Under the pieces are notes generated by a model that did no database searches, was not told the DNA's origin, and worked only from the letters and a program-made list of their open reading frames with translations. A DNA stretch of 64,000 nt from an uncultured Anaerolineae bacterium (lineage in GTDB: Bacteria > Chloroflexota > Anaerolineae > Promineifilales > Promineifilaceae): positions 62,001 through 126,000 of the forward strand of contig CAJQMR010000002.1 of the NCBI GenBank assembly GCA_905479495.1, given 5' to 3'. This document shows positions 33,234 to 41,535 of this stretch, piece by piece. Within the stretch, counting starts at the first letter, position 1; each line of letters starts with the position of its first letter. The translations under genes and the position numbers were made by a program.

Positions 33234-34484
33234 ATGAATCAACAAAAACGACGGGTGGTGGTGACTGGATTAGGCACTATCAACCCGCTTGGCAATGATG
33301 TAACAACTACCTGGCAAAAAATCAGCAGCGGACAATCGGGCATAGACACCATCACCGGGTTCGACGTAAGCGAATACAAAACAACCTTTGCTGGTGAAGT
33401 AATAGGATTTGATCCCCAGGATCATTTTGACCGTAAAGAAGTGCGGCGCATGTCGCGCATGACCCAGTTTGCCTTATATGCTGCGCAACAAGCGATAGAG
33501 GATTCGGGCGTCGTCGTCACCGCCGCCAACAAAAACCGCATTGGCGTGGTGGTCGGCAGCGGCATGGGCAGTCTGGACCCCATCGTAGACAATGTGAATA
33601 TCCTAAACGAGCGTGGTCCGTACCGCGTCAGCCCGTTTTTTGTGCCGATGATGCTAGCCGACACCCCGGCGGCTACTGTATCTATTCAGCATGGGTTGGG
33701 TGGCCCCAACATGTCTGTGGCTACCGCTTGTGCCACGGGCAATGACGCCATTGGTCAGGCAGCTCGTGTGGTGCAGCATGGGGCCGCCGACGTGATGATC
33801 GCTGGTGGTTCGGAGGCATGTTTGATGCCTATCGCTTTTGCCGGGTTTAGCGTGATGAAAGCGCTCTCTACCCGCAATGAAACACCACAGACGGCCTCAC
33901 GGCCGTTTGACCAGACGCGTGACGGATTTGTGGTGAGTGAAGGGGCCGCGATTGTTGTGCTTGAGGAGATGGAACACGCGCTGGCACGTGGGGCGCATAT
34001 CTATGGCGAATTTTTGGGCTATGGGGCCAGCGCCGATGCCTACCACATCTCCATGCCCGCCGCCGATGGCTCGGGGGCGATTGAGGCGATGCGGGCCGCC
34101 TTGCTGGATGCTGACGTGGAACCGGCCTCGGTTAATTACATCAGTGCGCACGGTACCAGCACCCCGCTGAATGACCGGTCAGAAACGGCCGCTATTAAAG
34201 TGGTCTTTGGCGAAGCGGCCTATGATGTGCCGGTCAGTTCTACCAAATCAATGCACGGTCATTTGCTGGGGGCGTCTGGCTCATTAGAAGCGATCATTTG
34301 CCTGCAAGCCATCCAGCACAATCTGCTGCCGCCAACAATCAATTATGAAACGCCCGACCCCGACTGCGATCTTGATTACGTGCCCAACACCGCACGTCCA
34401 GCTCAGGTTGATGTCACAATGTCTAATGGGTTTGGCTTGGGTGGGCACAATGCCACCATCGTGTTAGGGCGGTACGTTGCGTGA
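33234..34484 (+). CDS. fabF: 3-oxoacyl-ACP synthase II, second copy
   Basis: A 416-residue KAS II condensing enzyme with Cys166 (ATACATGND), His306 (SAHGTSTP) and His343 (KSMHGHLLGASG), plus the terminal NGFGLGGHN. TGGAGG precedes ATG 33234. It stands alone on the plus strand, away from plsX. Compared with the copy at 439-1743 it has a shorter N-terminus and a conventional GHLLGASG around the second histidine, where the other has GHAMGGAG. It could serve a different acyl-chain range or a specialised lipid; no other lipid or polyketide gene is adjacent. Confidence 0.94.
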   Translation: MNQQKRRVVVTGLGTINPLGNDVTTTWQKISSGQSGIDTITGFDVSEYKTTFAGEVIGFDPQDHFDRKEVRRMSRMTQFALYAAQQAIEDSGVVVTAANKNRIGVVVGSGMGSLDPIVDNVNILNERGPYRVSPFFVPMMLADTPAATVSIQHGLGGPNMSVATACATGNDAIGQAARVVQHGAADVMIAGGSEACLMPIAFAGFSVMKALSTRNETPQTASRPFDQTRDGFVVSEGAAIVVLEEMEHALARGAHIYGEFLGYGASADAYHISMPAADGSGAIEAMRAALLDADVEPASVNYISAHGTSTPLNDRSETAAIKVVFGEAAYDVPVSSTKSMHGHLLGASGSLEAIICLQAIQHNLLPPTINYETPDPDCDLDYVPNTARPAQVDVTMSNGFGLGGHNATIVLGRYVA

Positions 34485-34488
34485 TTAT

Positions 34489-34552
34489 GTAATTGAGTAA
34501 TTAGGTGAATTGGTGAATTATTTTCAGGGAAATTACCCAATTACTCAATTAC
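34489..34552. terminator. Large AT-rich hairpin between convergent genes
   Basis: GTAATTGAGTAATT (34489-34502) is the exact complement of AATTACTCAATTAC (34539-34552), with further pairing inside (GGTGAATT and AATTACCC). It separates the second KAS II and the DUF2085 gene. It is built from 7-8 base units in the same style as the GTAATCGGTAA repeats. Confidence 0.7.
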
Positions 34553-34560
34553 CCAATATC

Positions 34561-35370
34561 TCAAGAGGGCAGTTCGCCTATCCGGGTTAACTTCCGCTCC
34601 AAATCATCTTCAGTGCGCCCCATGCTGTAATCCAGGTGTGGGTAGGCCAGCCAGACCAGCATAAAGCCAAAGAGGGCTCCGGTAAAGGTGCGCAGGAAGG
34701 GGGTGCTTTCACGCAGGGCAAAAATGGAGCCTAAAGCTGCTTGAAGGCCCACTGCCTCACCACCGCCCAATGGAGTGGCATAATAGCTAAATAGCTGGCT
34801 AAAGCCATCCAGGGCAATGGGTCCCATACCAATGATGAGGAAGAGGATAAAGGGTAACGGCCGTATCCGCCATCGCTGCCGCACCAGACCATAAATCAGC
34901 CCGCCAATCAGCACAAAGCCATAAATGGCAATATCTCGTTCACACAAGGCCATCTTGTAGCCCATCTGGTCGTTGCCCAAAAATCGACGTGCTGCCAGGA
35001 AAAATTCAGCCCAATTGCCATCTTCTACAGCCGCAAACTCAGGCAGTGAGCTGGTGTAGCTTTCTAATGGTGTTAGCTCCGTCCCCGCCAATTCGCGAGG
35101 ATAAGCGGACTGTTCTCCAAACAGAAAAAAGCTGCGTGAGGCCATCTGGTGGCACATGGGGCTGTACATGGTGTAAATGACACGAGCAGGCCCGGTCGCC
35201 CCCGCATTCATCAGCACGGGCGCCAAAATGGGCAGCGCCACATAGATGGCAATGACGGTGTTGAGCACAGCCAGCCAATGCTTGCTGAATTTATAGATAA
35301 GCTTGTCTGCACCGATAACAAAATCGCGGGTGCGTCCAGTGGCAACGTTTTTCTTTGGTGGTGTGGTCAT
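34561..35370 (-). CDS. DUF2085-family membrane protein
   Basis: 269 residues with about five membrane helices (about 32-52, 145-165, 172-190, 205-225 and 235-252). The DUF2085 landmarks MCHQMASRSFFLFG and ALCERDIAIYGFVLIGGL, with paired Cys/His, are present. They could bind metal or heme, though that is not established. It is the last gene of the minus-strand cytochrome c cluster, 114 bases after the thioredoxin-like gene, which hints at an envelope redox role (inference only). Confidence 0.8.
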   Translation of the reverse strand: MTTPPKKNVATGRTRDFVIGADKLIYKFSKHWLAVLNTVIAIYVALPILAPVLMNAGATGPARVIYTMYSPMCHQMASRSFFLFGEQSAYPRELAGTELTPLESYTSSLPEFAAVEDGNWAEFFLAARRFLGNDQMGYKMALCERDIAIYGFVLIGGLIYGLVRQRWRIRPLPFILFLIIGMGPIALDGFSQLFSYYATPLGGGEAVGLQAALGSIFALRESTPFLRTFTGALFGFMLVWLAYPHLDYSMGRTEDDLERKLTRIGELPS

Positions 35371-35484
35371 ATTGTTATTTCATCACGAATTGGACGAATT
35401 GCCAAATGGAACGAATGAATTGGGTTGATAATCGTTCAGCTATGGCATTCTTGCTTGCTTTTTGGGGCTGTGGAATAGGCATGT

Positions 35485-36162
35485 TTAGTGGGTGGCGGGA
35501 AGTGTGTCAGCGAGGTAACCATCAATTTGTGATTGAACCATCGGGCCACGATGAATGGCGGTGACTTCCCCATTTCTGTTGATGAAGAAGGTTGTGGGCA
35601 GGATATTGGCCACGCCATATAACTCAGAAACGATGCCCTCATTATCAAGAACGGCCGTAAAGTTCAACCCCAATTCCTCAAAAAAGTTAGCCACATCCTC
35701 GGTGGCTTCTTGCTGGTCTAATGCCAAAATAACCAGCCCATCTTCCTGATGAGCCTGATACGCGGCTTCTAGCTCAGGCATTTCTACGCGGCAGGGCCCA
35801 CACCAGGTAGCCCAAAAGTTGATGATTACGGGTTGTCCCGCGTAGTCACTGAGCTGAACCGAATTGCCCTGTACATCGTTGAGGGCAAAATCATAGGCCA
35901 GCGCGCCAATTTCTAGTGGGCCACCACCGATTGGCCCCTGACTGGCGTTGGTTTCAGCCGATTCAAAAGCAGGTACTTGCTCTAGAATGGAAGGGCCAGC
36001 CTCGGTCGTGTCGGTTGCTGATCCGCCAAAGAGGCTGCCGCCGAAAATGATAAGAGTTAGCGCCAACCCTAAAATGGTGAATCCACCGACGATGAGCAGA
36101 GGGTTACGGCCGTTTCCCCCCACGCTTTTATTCTTTTGTTCTGAACTACCCTGGGATGTCAT
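35485..36162 (-). CDS. Membrane-anchored thioredoxin-like protein, TlpA/ResA type
   Basis: 225 residues. An N-terminal cytoplasmic tail and one membrane helix (about 21-47) come first. A Gly/Thr/Ser linker and an extracytoplasmic AhpC/TSA-like thioredoxin fold (about 85-220) follow, with WATWCGPCRVEMPE (Cys121 and Cys124) and cis-proline in NILPTTFFINRNG. In cytochrome c maturation such proteins reduce the CXXCH cysteines of the apocytochrome before heme attachment. The upstream ccdA-like gene, 21 bases away, would supply its electrons from cytoplasmic thioredoxin. Confidence 0.9.
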   Translation of the reverse strand: MTSQGSSEQKNKSVGGNGRNPLLIVGGFTILGLALTLIIFGGSLFGGSATDTTEAGPSILEQVPAFESAETNASQGPIGGGPLEIGALAYDFALNDVQGNSVQLSDYAGQPVIINFWATWCGPCRVEMPELEAAYQAHQEDGLVILALDQQEATEDVANFFEELGLNFTAVLDNEGIVSELYGVANILPTTFFINRNGEVTAIHRGPMVQSQIDGYLADTLPATH

Positions 36163-36183
36163 GAAATAATTGCTGAAGATAGA

Positions 36184-37302
36184 TTATTGCTGGAAAAGCG
36201 CAATAAACTTTTCTTCTAAAATCACAAACCATTCAGAAAACTCGTATTGGCCAAAGAGAGAGTTAATGCTGGTAAGGGTCCCGTTGAGCATCAACATGGC
36301 CAGGATGATAAACAGCGCGCCACTGATCAACTGTGTGGAGTGCAGATGAACCGTCACCTTCCGTTCCTCGGATCCTGTGTAGACCCATAGTGCTGCGCCC
36401 AAAAGTGTTACAACCAGCAAGCCAATTTGGTGACCAAGCGTTACGGTCTGGCCTGCAAAAAAGTCGAAGTTAAAGAACGCATAATCGGCCACGGCCACCA
36501 AAACACGCCAGATGGCCAACGCCCAAACCAAGGCGACCACAAAGGTGTGCGTATCTAGCTCCCACCCCTTGCCCCGCAGTGCGCGCCAAAACAAGCTCTG
36601 GCGGCTCATACGGCCGAAAAACGTGGAAACAATCAACAGTGGCAGTCCCAACCCCAATGTGTAAATGAAGAGCAGCATCATGCCGTTCCAAACTGAGGTG
36701 GTTTGTGCAGCCAATGTCAACACCGTGCCCAAAATGGGGCCAATGCAGCTGGTCCAGCCTACGGCAAAGCTGAGACCAAAAATGTAAGATCCTTTTACCG
36801 TGGTGCTTTTCGGCTGCACGCCGCCAGTACCGCTGGTATCCATGCCGCCAAATCCTTTGCCCAGCAAGCTGAGGACGCCAAAAACCATCACCACGGCACC
36901 GCCCACCAAAATGAGCAGTTGTTGGTTACGCAGTAATGTTTTGCCCACGGCAAAGCCCGCTGCGCCAAACAAAGAAAAGGTTGTGGCCAGGCCCAACATG
37001 AAGGCAATGGTGTTGGTCGCGATTTGTTTACGGCCGCTTTGGAAAGCAAACGCGAAATAAGCGGTAAGAACGGGTAACGTGCAGGGGGACACAAAACTTA
37101 GGATGCCGCCGCCAAACGCCAACAGCGCCAAGATAACAAATGGCTGTGTTTGCAGTCCAACGGCAAATTCAGGTGTGCTGCTGCTTTGCGTAAAAGAACC
37201 AATGAGGAGAAATAGAAGAACGGCCGCACCCACACCAATCAGCAATTTTTGGCCCAATGAAAGGGCGCGAATGGGTTCAGGAATGGTTAATGATTTGAGC
37301 AT
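36184..37302 (-). CDS. ccdA: CcdA/DsbD-type thiol electron transporter
   Basis: 372 residues. An extra N-terminal helix (about 17-38) precedes the DsbD/CcdA core. Two redox cysteines sit in helices: Cys74 (LSFVSPCTLPVLTAYFAF) and Cys186 (VGWTSCIGPILGTVL). They carry electrons across the membrane to the TlpA-like thioredoxin. Further helices follow to about 370. The frame is open to 37464, but ATG 37302 with GGAGAT upstream and a normal N-terminus is preferred. It is longer than the usual 230-residue CcdA because of an added C-terminal membrane segment. ACGGCCGA and ACGGCCGC variants occur inside, but no exact ACGGCCGT. Confidence 0.88.
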   Translation of the reverse strand: MLKSLTIPEPIRALSLGQKLLIGVGAAVLLFLLIGSFTQSSSTPEFAVGLQTQPFVILALLAFGGGILSFVSPCTLPVLTAYFAFAFQSGRKQIATNTIAFMLGLATTFSLFGAAGFAVGKTLLRNQQLLILVGGAVVMVFGVLSLLGKGFGGMDTSGTGGVQPKSTTVKGSYIFGLSFAVGWTSCIGPILGTVLTLAAQTTSVWNGMMLLFIYTLGLGLPLLIVSTFFGRMSRQSLFWRALRGKGWELDTHTFVVALVWALAIWRVLVAVADYAFFNFDFFAGQTVTLGHQIGLLVVTLLGAALWVYTGSEERKVTVHLHSTQLISGALFIILAMLMLNGTLTSINSLFGQYEFSEWFVILEEKFIALFQQ

Positions 37303-37599
37303 AGCGTAATCTCCGCTGCAAAATAAGTGGCCGCCCGCAAATAAGTTAGCGGAATTGTGCGGACGGCTTGGAGTAAGCGGCCTTACAAAAAGGGAAGTTA
37401 TAGTTGGCCGCTTACTAAGTGTCGGTTTTAGGTAATCGGCAAAAAGTTTTTGCAGAATGCCCAAGATAATTTGATTGGGCCGATTACTTTGACGGGGAGC
37501 CGCAGTTGATTCTTACCCGTGGGCGAAACGGCCGTTCCCCATCCCCCCAAGTATGCCCCGAAACAATTAAGAAAAAGTAACAGAACCTACCAAGCGTGG

Positions 37600-37809
37600 C
37601 TAACCAGCCGTTTCCTCATCATCCTGTAATAATCTTTCCATCAGCTGAATATCTTGCCGCAGGTTTCGCTGCCGCACGGCCAGGCTCACAATATAAACCA
37701 GGCCAATCACGGCCATCACCGTGTAGCCAAGCATTAAATAATTATTGAACGTATTTGGCGTAACGCTGGATTGCCAGGCGATATTTAGGAAAAATAAATT
37801 CGCAAACAT
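37600..37809 (-). CDS. ccmD: CcmD-family small membrane protein
   Basis: 69 residues with one membrane helix (about 25-45, YLMLGYTVMAVIGLVYIVSL) and a charged cytoplasmic tail (RQRNLRQDIQLMERLLQDDEE), as in CcmD, which helps release holo-CcmE from the CcmABC complex. Its ATG overlaps the ccmC stop (TAATG), so the two are coupled. Too short and low in signature to assign without its neighbour. Confidence 0.8.
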   Translation of the reverse strand: MFANLFFLNIAWQSSVTPNTFNNYLMLGYTVMAVIGLVYIVSLAVRQRNLRQDIQLMERLLQDDEETAG

Positions 37810-38567
37810 TAGGCCTTTCCTCCTTGCAAGCGAGAAGCCACGCGCATTTTTAACGAATCGACATTGTCCGCCAGGTATTGCAGGCGCAGCCGATTCAGCA
37901 GCCAGGCAATATACAAAATTGTGAATGAGATGGTATTTGCTGTGAGCGTGATGCCCATTTTCATGGATTCCAACCCAGGGGCAAAATCTTGCAGTCCTTC
38001 AGCCTCAGAAGCCGTTTGTACAGTTTCTATGGTACCGCCAAAGACCACCGGGTGAATATCCCGGAATATGCGAATGCTGATGTAGGTCATAATAATGGTT
38101 ACAAAAGCAACAATCACGTAAACGGCCGCAAATCGTGCCCGCTTTTCTTCTTCTTCAATGGCCCCACGAAGCATAAAGTAGGCGGCATAGGTTAACCAGG
38201 CCACAGTAATGAGCGTCAGGCGTGGGCTCCAATCCCACCAGGTATTCCAGGCTGGCTTGCCCCAAACCGAACCAGCGGCTGTAGCAATAGTCAAGAAAAC
38301 AAGGCCAATTTCTACGGAAGAGAGCGCGATGGTGTCCCAAACGCGCTCTTTACGGCGCAAATAAAGCGCCCCGCCAACCAACGCGACAAAAAAGGCAACG
38401 GCCCCTACCCAGGCGCTGCCCACATGGAAATAAAAAATACGCTGCACATTGCCCATGGTGCGTTCAGTGGGCGCATAGAAAAAATTCATGCCCAGGCTTA
38501 TGATCAAGGTGATAGCAGCCAGCCAGTTTAAAGAGGGAATCCATCGATTCAATTTCGCCAGACTCAT
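37809..38567 (-). CDS. ccmC: Heme exporter / heme-handling protein CcmC
   Basis: 252 residues and six membrane helices. The tryptophan-rich WWD loop (WGKPAWNTWWDWSPRLT, about 105-121) and flanking conserved histidine (FYFHVGSAWVG) that hold heme for transfer to CcmE are clear. AAGGAGTTATCAAT gives a strong ribosome site before ATG 38567. It is separated from ccmB by 132 bases and coupled to ccmD. ccmE, ccmF and ccmH are not in this window, so the system would have to be completed elsewhere. Confidence 0.93.
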   Translation of the reverse strand: MSLAKLNRWIPSLNWLAAITLIISLGMNFFYAPTERTMGNVQRIFYFHVGSAWVGAVAFFVALVGGALYLRRKERVWDTIALSSVEIGLVFLTIATAAGSVWGKPAWNTWWDWSPRLTLITVAWLTYAAYFMLRGAIEEEEKRARFAAVYVIVAFVTIIMTYISIRIFRDIHPVVFGGTIETVQTASEAEGLQDFAPGLESMKMGITLTANTISFTILYIAWLLNRLRLQYLADNVDSLKMRVASRLQGGKA

Positions 38568-38699
38568 ATTGATAACTCCTTCCTGTTTCTTTCTTTTCTG
38601 AAATAGTAACCTATTCTATCCGCTTAGGATAACAAACATTCGTTTTGCGTGGGCAAATTTATCACAATTTATTTAACCCAACAGGTTCACGGGTACCGA

Positions 38700-39425
38700 T
38701 TAAGATTCAACGATGAGATGATAGGTGAAGAGACCTGTCGCCAAAATGGCCAAATCGTAAGCGGCAACCAGTGAAACCATACTGCGGATAATCGAAAACT
38801 CGGGCACAACATTCATCATTTCACCAACGGCCGTTGCTGCCGGCAAAATGAGAGGAAGCACCAAAGGCATCAGCAAAATCGGTAATAAGACCTCTTTTGC
38901 TCGGGTTTGCATAGTCATGGACGTGATGAGAACACCAGCACCAACATACCCAATTGTGCCCAAAAACAAGACCAGCAAGACCATTGGCTGCCAAAACGGT
39001 TTGTCAAAGAAGACGATGAATACAAAAACCAACACCACTTCCAGCAAAAGTGTAAAAATAGTCACGCTGATGACTTTGGCCAGGTAAATGGCGCGCCGGT
39101 CAATGGGGGCAATTAAAATGGCATCAATATTTTGATTTTCCCGTTCAATCGCCAGTGAACGATTTAACCCCAGCGTGCCTGCCAGCAAAATAGTAGCCCA
39201 GAGCAGCCCCGTGGCCACATTGCGTGCTGCATCCAACTCGGTTTCCAGAGCAAAATTAAACATCACGACGGTGACCAGCGAAAACATCACCATCAAGCTA
39301 ACGGTTTGGCGCGTATGTTTTTCAATTTGCAGGTCTTTCCAGACAATGGACCAAACGGCCGCTATAAATTGATTGTTTAGTAGGGGGGCAGATTTAGATT
39401 GTGTCGCTGTCGTTAACTTACCCAT
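38700..39425 (-). CDS. ccmB: Heme exporter permease CcmB
   Basis: A 241-residue ABC permease subunit with about six membrane helices. It carries the CcmB core RSLAIERENQNIDAILIAPIDRRAIYLAKVI and LLPILLMPLVLPLILPAATA. The frame is open 15 codons further up, but ATG 39425 overlaps the 3' end of ccmA by eight bases (ATGGGTAA), a usual arrangement, so it is chosen. With CcmA it drives heme-loaded CcmE release in system I cytochrome c maturation. Confidence 0.93.
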   Translation of the reverse strand: MGKLTTATQSKSAPLLNNQFIAAVWSIVWKDLQIEKHTRQTVSLMVMFSLVTVVMFNFALETELDAARNVATGLLWATILLAGTLGLNRSLAIERENQNIDAILIAPIDRRAIYLAKVISVTIFTLLLEVVLVFVFIVFFDKPFWQPMVLLVLFLGTIGYVGAGVLITSMTMQTRAKEVLLPILLMPLVLPLILPAATAVGEMMNVVPEFSIIRSMVSLVAAYDLAILATGLFTYHLIVES

Positions 39426-40146
39426 GTGCTGTGTTTGCCATCCCTGCTTTGCGGCCCGTCTGTTCCGCATAGATGTCTAAAAATTCGGTGCCGCTGACTT
39501 CTCCATTGGCAATTTCCTGCACGATCTTGCCCCGGCTCAGGATTGCCACCCGATCGCACAAAGTGAGGCCGTGGACCAGGTCATGGGTGATCATGAGAAT
39601 GGTACGGCCGTTTTCCGATTCGCGCCGCAACAAATCATCCAACAAAGCAGAGGCATCTTGATCTAAACCCGTATACGGTTCATCCAACAGCAGCACATCC
39701 GGTTCGTGCAGCGTGGCACGGGCCAAAGTCAAACGCTGCATCATTCCTCGCGAAAAAGTGCGCACGGCGTCCCGCTCGCGCGCCGCCAACCCCACACGCT
39801 TTAAGGCGGCCAACACCCTGTCTTCACTGTTGTCTAATTGGTAAAGCTTGGCAAAAAAAAGAAGATTTTCCGCTGCGGTCAGATCACCGTAAAGCAGCGT
39901 CTGGTGGGAGACCAGCCCGATGTGTTGTCGCACACGGTCACTATACTGAGGCATCAACCAACCGCCAATCTTCACTTCACCGGCCGTCGGCTTCAAAAGG
40001 GTTGCCACAATGCGCATGAGAGTTGATTTGCCTGCGCCATTTGGTCCTACCAGCGTGACAAATGCGCCGGGGGCCACATGCAAGTTCACCCCGCGCAGCA
40101 CAGGATTAAAGCCATATTGTTTTATTAGTCCGTTAATCTGAATCAT
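39418..40146 (-). CDS. ccmA: Heme exporter ATP-binding protein CcmA
   Basis: A 242-residue ABC ATPase: Walker A GPNGAGKST (about 33-41), Q loop in HQTLLYGDLTAAENL, signature FSRGMMQRLTLARA (SRGMMQ in place of LSGGQ), Walker B VLLLDEPYTGLD and switch His in LMITHDLVHGL. SRGM rather than SGGQ is common in CcmA. It is the first gene of the minus-strand cytochrome c cluster. A promoter (TTGCCG, 16 bases, TAAAAT at 40181-40154) places the transcript start almost on ATG 40146, so it is probably leaderless. Confidence 0.92.
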   Translation of the reverse strand: MIQINGLIKQYGFNPVLRGVNLHVAPGAFVTLVGPNGAGKSTLMRIVATLLKPTAGEVKIGGWLMPQYSDRVRQHIGLVSHQTLLYGDLTAAENLLFFAKLYQLDNSEDRVLAALKRVGLAARERDAVRTFSRGMMQRLTLARATLHEPDVLLLDEPYTGLDQDASALLDDLLRRESENGRTILMITHDLVHGLTLCDRVAILSRGKIVQEIANGEVSGTEFLDIYAEQTGRKAGMANTAHG

Positions 40147-40153
40147 CCAGTCA

Positions 40154-40181
40154 ATTTTAGGTTCTCTTGTGCTTTCGGCAA
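40154..40181 (-). promoter_or_regulatory. ccmA promoter, leaderless
   Basis: Minus strand TTGCCG (40181-40176), a 16-base spacer and TAAAAT (40159-40154). The expected start at about 40147 coincides with ATG 40146. Confidence 0.5.
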
Positions 40182-40458
40182 GTGCTGATTGTCAGGGGCA
40201 TTCTCATGACACATAACATGTACTTATCGATATGATAGGTAAGTTGATGGTTAAAACACGTTGTCCACAGATGGTTTTCATTCCCAAAAGGCCTTATCTG
40301 TGCAAATGTTCACGTGCTCTTAACTAATTAGCGCGCAAAACATTGATTTCCAGGCAAAAATCGGCTAATTTGTGCCCAATTCAGTACTAAGGTCAGGGAC
40401 AACCGGGCGGCAGAATAGTGACAATTCCCCATATTTTGCTATTATGTCTACTAGATAG

Positions 40459-40488
40459 TTGCACGGCTGGCAAATATTCTTCTATAAT
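40459..40488 (+). promoter_or_regulatory. Promoter of the membrane protein at 40522
   Basis: TTGCAC (40459-40464), an 18-base spacer and TATAAT (40483-40488). It lies inside the longest possible frame and so rules out a TTG 40459 start. Confidence 0.6.
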
Positions 40489-40521
40489 AGCGCTCAACCT
40501 TTGGGAAGAGGGTTTATTAAT

Positions 40522-41346
40522 TTGCTATTGAACTTGACTGGAACAATTACCCCCTGGATTTTGGGGACACTCATTATATTACTTCTGCTTGCTCTGGCTG
40601 TTGTATTTAAGTCTTGGCGCGAGATGAAGCGTTCGCCGTACTTTTTTATGCGGCTTCAAGCAGAAAAGCGCCTACAAACCTACTCGTTTGCGAGTTTGGG
40701 TTTATTGGCTGCTTGTGTATTGTTTTCATTCTATGCATTACGTCCCCCAGTAGATAACACCCCCCTTGTTGCTGTACTTACAAATGCAAAACCTGTTTCG
40801 GATGAGGTTGTTGCCTTAACAAAACCTGACAGTATTGGGGTGGAGTTTGTTGCCGAAACGGCCGTTTCCTCCCAAACTGTTTCTACGACTGGCAATGAAC
40901 CACTCTTTTTGACCGATGCCGATTCATTGGTGCAAGCGGCTTTAACTTTGCCGGAAGAATTTAATCGTTTTGAGCCACGGGTTGAACTCAAAGAAGAAAC
41001 GGAATTGGGTGCCATCAGCTTCTCTACAAAAATTGATGATGAGTATCAGGCTGTTGATCCGACCAATATTTTTGCAGTTGGGTCATATACTGTATATGCC
41101 ACCTTCTCTTATGATGGCATGGCAGATGGTATGTCTTGGGCCTGGGTTTGGCGTCATGATGGGGAAGTGGTAGACGGTGGCAATGAGCATTGGGAATATG
41201 GGAATGATGGCCCTGGCTACATTTACTACAACCCAGAAGATGGCTTCCGCGCCGGAGAGTATACCTTGGAAGTTTGGGTTAATGGGGAGTTGTTTACCCG
41301 TTCCAACATGCGTATGACTGGCTCCGCTTTGTCATCCGGTAACTAA
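40522..41346 (+). CDS. Membrane-anchored protein with extracytoplasmic beta domain
   Basis: About 274 residues: a first helix (about 9-29), a short cytoplasmic loop (KSWREMKRSPYFFMRLQAEK) and a second helix (about 55-73). A long extracytoplasmic part is rich in Val/Thr/Glu, with a C-terminal segment VGSYTVYATFSYDGMADGMS and RAGEYTLEVWVNGELF. That resembles the interaction or carrier domains found at the end of lipoproteins. The frame is open from 40459, but the promoter TATAAT sits in that part; TTG 40522 follows AAGAGGG at about 9 bases and is chosen. Unknown function, no near neighbours on this strand. A strong terminator follows. Confidence 0.65.
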   Translation: MLLNLTGTITPWILGTLIILLLLALAVVFKSWREMKRSPYFFMRLQAEKRLQTYSFASLGLLAACVLFSFYALRPPVDNTPLVAVLTNAKPVSDEVVALTKPDSIGVEFVAETAVSSQTVSTTGNEPLFLTDADSLVQAALTLPEEFNRFEPRVELKEETELGAISFSTKIDDEYQAVDPTNIFAVGSYTVYATFSYDGMADGMSWAWVWRHDGEVVDGGNEHWEYGNDGPGYIYYNPEDGFRAGEYTLEVWVNGELFTRSNMRMTGSALSSGN

Positions 41347-41422
41347 ATTAAATTTGCAATCAACAAGGTGCGGCCGTTTGGCTGCATTGTTGTTTTGAAG
41401 GAAGAGAAGAGGAAGAAGGGAT

Positions 41423-41448
41423 AAGCCCGGCCATTTGGCCGGGCTTTT
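41423..41448. terminator. Strong terminator hairpin
   Basis: AAGCCCGGCCA (41423-41433), TT, TGGCCGGGCTT (41436-41446) with T run, between the convergent membrane protein and murJ genes. Confidence 0.8.
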
Positions 41449-41535
41449 GGTTTCGTTGTGTGTGGGCCATCTGCTTCCAGGATTTCCCGTACTGACAAAG
41501 TTGATACTTGTTGAAGACCTGTCTGATTTTTAGGG

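Larger units (their letters stand above)
40147..40521. other. Divergent promoter region between ccmA and a membrane protein
   Basis: No gene seen. It holds the minus-strand ccmA promoter, a small CTTATCGATATGATAGGTAAG dyad near 40224, and at 40459-40488 the plus-strand promoter TTGCAC, 18 bases, TATAAT for the gene at 40522. Confidence 0.55.

Noticed and set aside
40459..40521. TTG 40459 start of the membrane protein
   Set aside because: That TTG is the -35 element of a good promoter whose -10 is at 40483-40488.
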